NCBI GenBank assembly: GCA_003168295.1
Contig: PMST01000296.1
Coordinates: forward strand, 26,540 to 34,099
DNA length: 7,560 bases
DNA from: Actinomycetota bacterium
Lineage (GTDB): Bacteria; Actinomycetota; Actinomycetes; Streptosporangiales; Streptosporangiaceae
Reading direction: 5' to 3'
The position numbers and the translations under genes are program-made. Under the pieces are notes generated by a model. The model was not told where the DNA came from. It searched no databases and saw only the letters and a program-made list of their open reading frames with translations. Below are positions 5,234 through 7,560 of this stretch, in pieces. Each line of letters starts with the position of its first letter. Positions within the stretch are counted from its first letter, which is position 1.

Positions 5234-6286
5234 TCAGGGCTGCCGGGGTTTGTTAATGCGGGCCAGGAAGGCGTTGTAGGCCGCCAGCTGCTCGTCATCG
5301 TCGTCGACGCTTTCCGTTCCGCTGGCCGGGGCGGTCCGCCGCGGCGCGGCGCCGGTGGAGCCGGCGGTGGCGCTGCCGGTGGAGCTGGCGTCGCGGTGCG
5401 AGCTGACCAGCGTGGCGAAGTTCGCCCGGCGCGCGACCTCCAGCCACCCGAGTCCTCCGTCGCTGCGCGTCTCCCGGCTCCAGGCGAAAAACACCGCCAG
5501 CACCAGCGCGAACATGATCCCGGCGCCGCCCACCCACATCACCGCGCCGCCGGTGTGCACGTCGTTGATCGCGCTGGGCGCCCAGCTCGGCCGCAGCCGC
5601 GCCAGCGCGGGGAACGGGTTGCTGCTCTCCGAGCCCAGGATGAGACCGGTGAACGCGTCCACCGGCATGGCGATGAAGAGCAGGAAGATCCGGGACGGAT
5701 AGGAAACCCGCCACCTGATTGGCTCGCGCCCGATCAGCGGCAGGAAGTACAGGTAACCGGCCGCAAGGTACAGGGCATGCTCGCCGTCGTGGACCGTCCC
5801 GTTGGTCAGGACCAGGTTCATGAAACCGGTGAGGTGCGTACCGACAATGGTCGTGAGGTAGAGCACGGTGCCGAACGGAGGCCAGGTAACAGCCGTCATC
5901 ACCCGCGAGCGCAGCGCCTTCTTGGTCCACGTATGCAGGGGATTGCGGCTCGCGTGCAACAGCAGCGTGGCCGGCTGGCCGACGACGAGCAGCGGCGGCG
6001 CGACCATGATCAGCAGCAGGTGCTGGATCATGTGATCCGAGAAGAGCACGTCGTCGTAGCTGCCGATGCCGCTCTGTGTCGCGATCACGACCACGGCCAG
6101 GCCGCCGAGGAACAGCCCGGTCCGCCACAGCGGCCACGGCCGGGCCGGATGGCGGCGCCGCACCCGCAGCACGCCCCACAGGTACAGGCCCGCCGCCACC
6201 ACGACGAAGCCCGTGACCACCGGGGCGAACTGCCACCGGGTGACGACCGGAAGCAGGCCGAAAGGCGGCAGTTGCTGGCTTCCCAT
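5234..6286 (-). CDS. ctaG: Cytochrome c oxidase assembly protein, caa3_CtaG family
   Basis: Polytopic membrane protein of 350 residues that in the Bacillus/actinobacterial family is required to assemble the copper centre of cytochrome c oxidase. About seven membrane segments are visible (for example 21-40, 57-71, 88-110, 138-157, 171-186, 199-217, 246-268). Family histidines, possible metal ligands, are His85 and His89 (SDHMIQHLLL), His151, His166 and His170 (VHDGEHALY), and His244. The MVAPPLLVVGQP segment is typical. After residue 270 there is a cytoplasmic-looking tail rich in Ser, Thr and Ala plus a DDDDE run, ending AAYNAFLARINKPRQP. Length is normal for actinobacterial members. Start is ATG 6286; only a poor GGCGGC-like ribosome site precedes it. 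No other oxidase genes lie in the window, so it is separated from the cta/qcr cluster. It is distinct from COX11, which shares the CtaG name. Confidence 0.95.
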   Translation of the reverse strand: MGSQQLPPFGLLPVVTRWQFAPVVTGFVVVAAGLYLWGVLRVRRRHPARPWPLWRTGLFLGGLAVVVIATQSGIGSYDDVLFSDHMIQHLLLIMVAPPLLVVGQPATLLLHASRNPLHTWTKKALRSRVMTAVTWPPFGTVLYLTTIVGTHLTGFMNLVLTNGTVHDGEHALYLAAGYLYFLPLIGREPIRWRVSYPSRIFLLFIAMPVDAFTGLILGSESSNPFPALARLRPSWAPSAINDVHTGGAVMWVGGAGIMFALVLAVFFAWSRETRSDGGLGWLEVARRANFATLVSSHRDASSTGSATAGSTGAAPRRTAPASGTESVDDDDEQLAAYNAFLARINKPRQP

Positions 6287-6348
6287 GCCGCCGAGACTAC
6301 TAGGCCGCCATCAGGCCCGGCGGCGCCGGTCCTGGACCCGCGCGGTCT

Positions 6349-6377
6349 GGCCGGCACGATGGCCCGCTGTGCCGGCC
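6349..6377. terminator. Hairpin between the small membrane protein gene and ctaG
   Basis: GGCCGGCAC (6349-6357) and GTGCCGGCC (6369-6377) are exact inverted arms of 9 bp around an 11-nt loop, about 70-100 nt past the stop of the upstream minus-strand gene. A T-tract is lacking, which is common for actinobacterial terminators, so it is a candidate only. The rest of the 6287-6448 gap is GC-rich; I see no gene or clear promoter for ctaG in it. Confidence 0.35.
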
Positions 6378-6448
6378 CCAGTCGGCAGGATGTGCCACCG
6401 TGCCCCCTGGCCGCCACCTGCCGTCGAGGCTCTGGACGGCATCTGGTG

Positions 6449-6919
6449 TTACCTGCGGGCCGCGACTTGGCTGGCGAGGATGTCGCGTAGCTCGTACGTT
6501 ACGCCGTCTGGGTACAGGTCAAGAGTTGCTTCCAGATCGCGCCGCTCGGCTGGGGTTGAGTATGCGCCAAGCTCGCGCTCCAGCTCAGCGCGGCGGGAGC
6601 GGGCCGGTTTAGGACTGGCCGGGGCGAGTATGGCGACCACGAGGAACAGCAGTCCCGGGATCATGACCACGCCGACCGGATTGCTACGCAGCATGACGCC
6701 GACCACCGTAAGCACGACCCCGGCCCCCAGTCGCCAGTCGGCCTGCACGGCGCGGGCCAACCGGATCACGCCAATAACTGCGAGCAGCGCGCCAGTCCGA
6801 ATGCAGCTGCGGATCCGCCTCGGGCGTGCGCCCCGCGTGAACCACGGGAGACCGTAGCGGTCCGGCCCGGCATGACTGCTCCACACCACTAGGGTTCGCC
6901 GATGTGGTCGCAGCCTCAT
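6449..6919 (-). CDS. Small uncharacterised membrane protein
   Basis: I do not recognise a family. The 156-residue product starts with a basic, Trp-containing cytoplasmic-type stretch (MRLRPHRRTLVVW, then a second Arg cluster GARPRRIRS). It has two or three hydrophobic segments (about 41-58 and, in 63-100, a pair split near SNP 79-81) and ends with a charged soluble tail (108-156) containing RRAELERELGAYSTPAERRDLEATLDLYPDG. That tail looks helical and acidic-basic, as in several actinobacterial two-segment membrane proteins. Start is the ATG at 6919, given a perfect AGGAGG (6925-6930) with 5-nt spacing; the GTG at 6946 is rejected for lacking one. The gene lies between tRNA-Ser and ctaG on the same strand. 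The clean ribosome site and frame support it being real despite no known function. Confidence 0.75.
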   Translation of the reverse strand: MRLRPHRRTLVVWSSHAGPDRYGLPWFTRGARPRRIRSCIRTGALLAVIGVIRLARAVQADWRLGAGVVLTVVGVMLRSNPVGVVMIPGLLFLVVAILAPASPKPARSRRAELERELGAYSTPAERRDLEATLDLYPDGVTYELRDILASQVAARR

Positions 6920-6924
6920 CGCAG

Positions 6925-6930
6925 CCTCCT
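6925..6930 (-). promoter_or_regulatory. Shine-Dalgarno site of the small membrane protein gene
   Basis: AGGAGG on the minus strand, 5 nt from the ATG at 6919. It fixes the start of this otherwise unrecognised gene. Confidence 0.8.
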
Positions 6931-6968
6931 GCACCCCTGAGCTCACTCCGCGTGGCCTTAATGGTACG

Positions 6969-6996
6969 CTTCCGCGCTCTTTAAGGAACGTCCCGC
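6969..6996 (-). promoter_or_regulatory. Weak candidate promoter of the small membrane protein gene
   Basis: On the minus strand, TTCCTT is followed after about 16 bp by TACCAT, then TAAGG, in the only AT-richer part of the gap between the tRNA and this gene. Both hexamers are poor matches (TACCAT keeps T1, A2 and T6 of TATAAT). Read-through from the tRNA or the MinD-like gene is an alternative. Confidence 0.2.
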
Positions 6997-7019
6997 GGGC
7001 CAGCGGAGCTCAGGTTGAG

Positions 7020-7106
7020 CGGAGGGCGTGGGATTCGAACCCACGGTGACGTTGCCGCCACAATGGTTTTCAAGACCATCGCCATCGGCCACTAGGCGAG
7101 CCCTCC
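7020..7106 (-). tRNA. tRNA-Ser (anticodon UGA)
   Basis: Read on the minus strand, the 7-bp acceptor stem is GGAGGGC paired with GCCCTCC, with discriminator G at 7020. The anticodon stem ATGGT/ACCAT encloses the loop CTTGAAA, giving anticodon TGA, which decodes UCA and related serine codons. The T arm is GTGGG, TTCGAAT, CCCAC. A long variable arm between the anticodon and T arms, and the 87-nt length, are as expected for class II serine tRNA. No CCA is encoded; it must be added enzymatically. It starts 13 nt after the stop of the MinD-like gene on the same strand. I see no attachment-site duplication or integrase here. Confidence 0.97.
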
Positions 7107-7119
7107 TGTGCGTAACAGC

Positions 7120-7560
7120 CTACGGTAACGCCGAGCGGGACGTCAGCCGGCGCGGCCGGGCCAGCCCGTCGCCCACGATCGCGGCCAGGGACAGGTACGC
7201 ATCGGCCGTGTCGCTGCCGAGGTATTCGAGTTCGACCTCCGCGCCCTCCTCCAGGTGCGGATCGTAGGGAATTCGCGTTACCGCGCGGCACCGGGCGGCG
7301 AAGTGATGCTCGAGCCGGTCGAGGTCGACGGTGCTCTTGCTCTTCGGCCGGATCGCCGAAAGCACCACGACGCCGTTCCGGACCAGGTCGCCGCAATGGT
7401 GGGCTTCCAGCCAGTCCAGGGTCGCGCTCGCGCTCCGCGCGCCGTCCACCGACGGCGAGCTGACCAGGACGATCTGATCGGCCAGCCGGAGCACTCCGGA
7501 CATGGCCGAATGCAGCAGGCCGGTCCCGCAGTCGGTGATGCAGATCGAGTAGAAGTGCTC
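7120..7560 (-). CDS. MinD/ParA-like P-loop ATPase, C-terminal part (5' end outside window)
   Basis: The frame is open to the right edge and shows the last 146 residues. The segment ICITDCGTGLLHSAM near its beginning is the Walker B/switch II region of MinD/ParA-type (SIMIBI) ATPases. It is followed by ADQIVLVSSPSVDGARSASATLDWLE and then VRNGVVVLSAIRP, the strand-helix pattern of the family, in which the deviant Walker A lysine lies upstream, out of view. The C-terminal part IPYDPHLEEGAEVELEYLGSDTADAYLSLAAIVGDGLA fits actinobacterial MinD-like proteins, many of which are encoded near type VII secretion or have long Pro-rich N-termini. Such proteins are usually dimerising ATPases that position or regulate other complexes. 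Which subgroup this belongs to cannot be decided without its N-terminus. It ends at TAG 7120-7122. Confidence 0.88.
   Translation of the reverse strand, partial: EHFYSICITDCGTGLLHSAMSGVLRLADQIVLVSSPSVDGARSASATLDWLEAHHCGDLVRNGVVVLSAIRPKSKSTVDLDRLEHHFAARCRAVTRIPYDPHLEEGAEVELEYLGSDTADAYLSLAAIVGDGLARPRRLTSRSALP

Noticed and set aside
5192..6490. Plus-strand open frame of 432 codons opposite ctaG
   Set aside because: Antisense of a clear CtaG membrane protein; composition is low-complexity Arg/Gln/His/Pro without membrane segments or motifs.
6066..6857. Plus-strand open frame of 263 codons
   Set aside because: Runs across the 3' end of one minus-strand gene and the start of another; Ser/Arg/Pro-rich with no family features or ribosome site.
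7020..7106. Integration (att) site in the tRNA gene
   Set aside because: No integrase and no second copy of the tRNA 3' end in the window.
1..7560. CRISPR array, phage genes, secondary-metabolite cluster
   Set aside because: No regularly spaced repeats, capsid/tail/terminase genes, or carrier-protein/synthase modules are present; the lone acyl-CoA synthetase is not enough for a biosynthetic cluster call.

Overview
The window looks like chromosomal DNA from a high-GC Gram-positive actinobacterium. The support is very high GC at third codon positions, GTG/TTG starts, strong GGAGG-type ribosome sites in front of some genes, a SigE-family ECF sigma factor, a caa3-type CtaG and an actinobacterial MinD-like ATPase. 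I cannot name the genus. Coding density is normal, there is no transposase, integrase, rRNA or CRISPR array, and no gene-free stretch exceeds 200 bp.

Layout from left to right. (1) 1-1091, minus: N-terminal 363 residues of a FadD/AlkK-type fatty-acyl-CoA synthetase, cut by the window edge. (2) 1224-1757, minus: SigE-family ECF sigma factor. (3) 1758-1950: divergent regulatory region with a perfect 10+2+10 palindrome touching the sigma gene start, four TATCC elements roughly in helical phase, and a weak promoter reading right. (4) 1951-3894, plus: two-gene operon. It encodes a cysteine-rich protein whose C-terminus resembles an RlpA-like double-psi beta-barrel, then a MauE/DoxX-family redox membrane protein carrying a CGC motif. 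The genes are 3 bp apart. (5) 3966-5150, minus: stand-alone ORC/CDC6-like AAA ATPase with a C-terminal winged helix, flanked on both sides by related CTAG-rich inverted motifs. (6) 5234-6286, minus: CtaG, a cytochrome c oxidase assembly membrane protein. (7) 6449-6919, minus: small unrecognised membrane protein. (8) 7020-7106, minus: tRNA-Ser(UGA). (9) 7120-7560, minus: C-terminal 146 residues of a MinD/ParA-like ATPase.

The most interesting unit is the divergent locus at 1224-3894. An ECF sigma factor lies head to head with a cysteine-rich, probably disulfide-bonded protein and its membrane redox partner, with an operator-like palindrome between them. My inference is a sigma-controlled envelope thiol/disulfide or cell-wall module. 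No part of that function is proved by sequence alone. The other genes (fadD, ctaG, ATPase, tRNA, minD-like) look like ordinary neighbours with no evident shared pathway.
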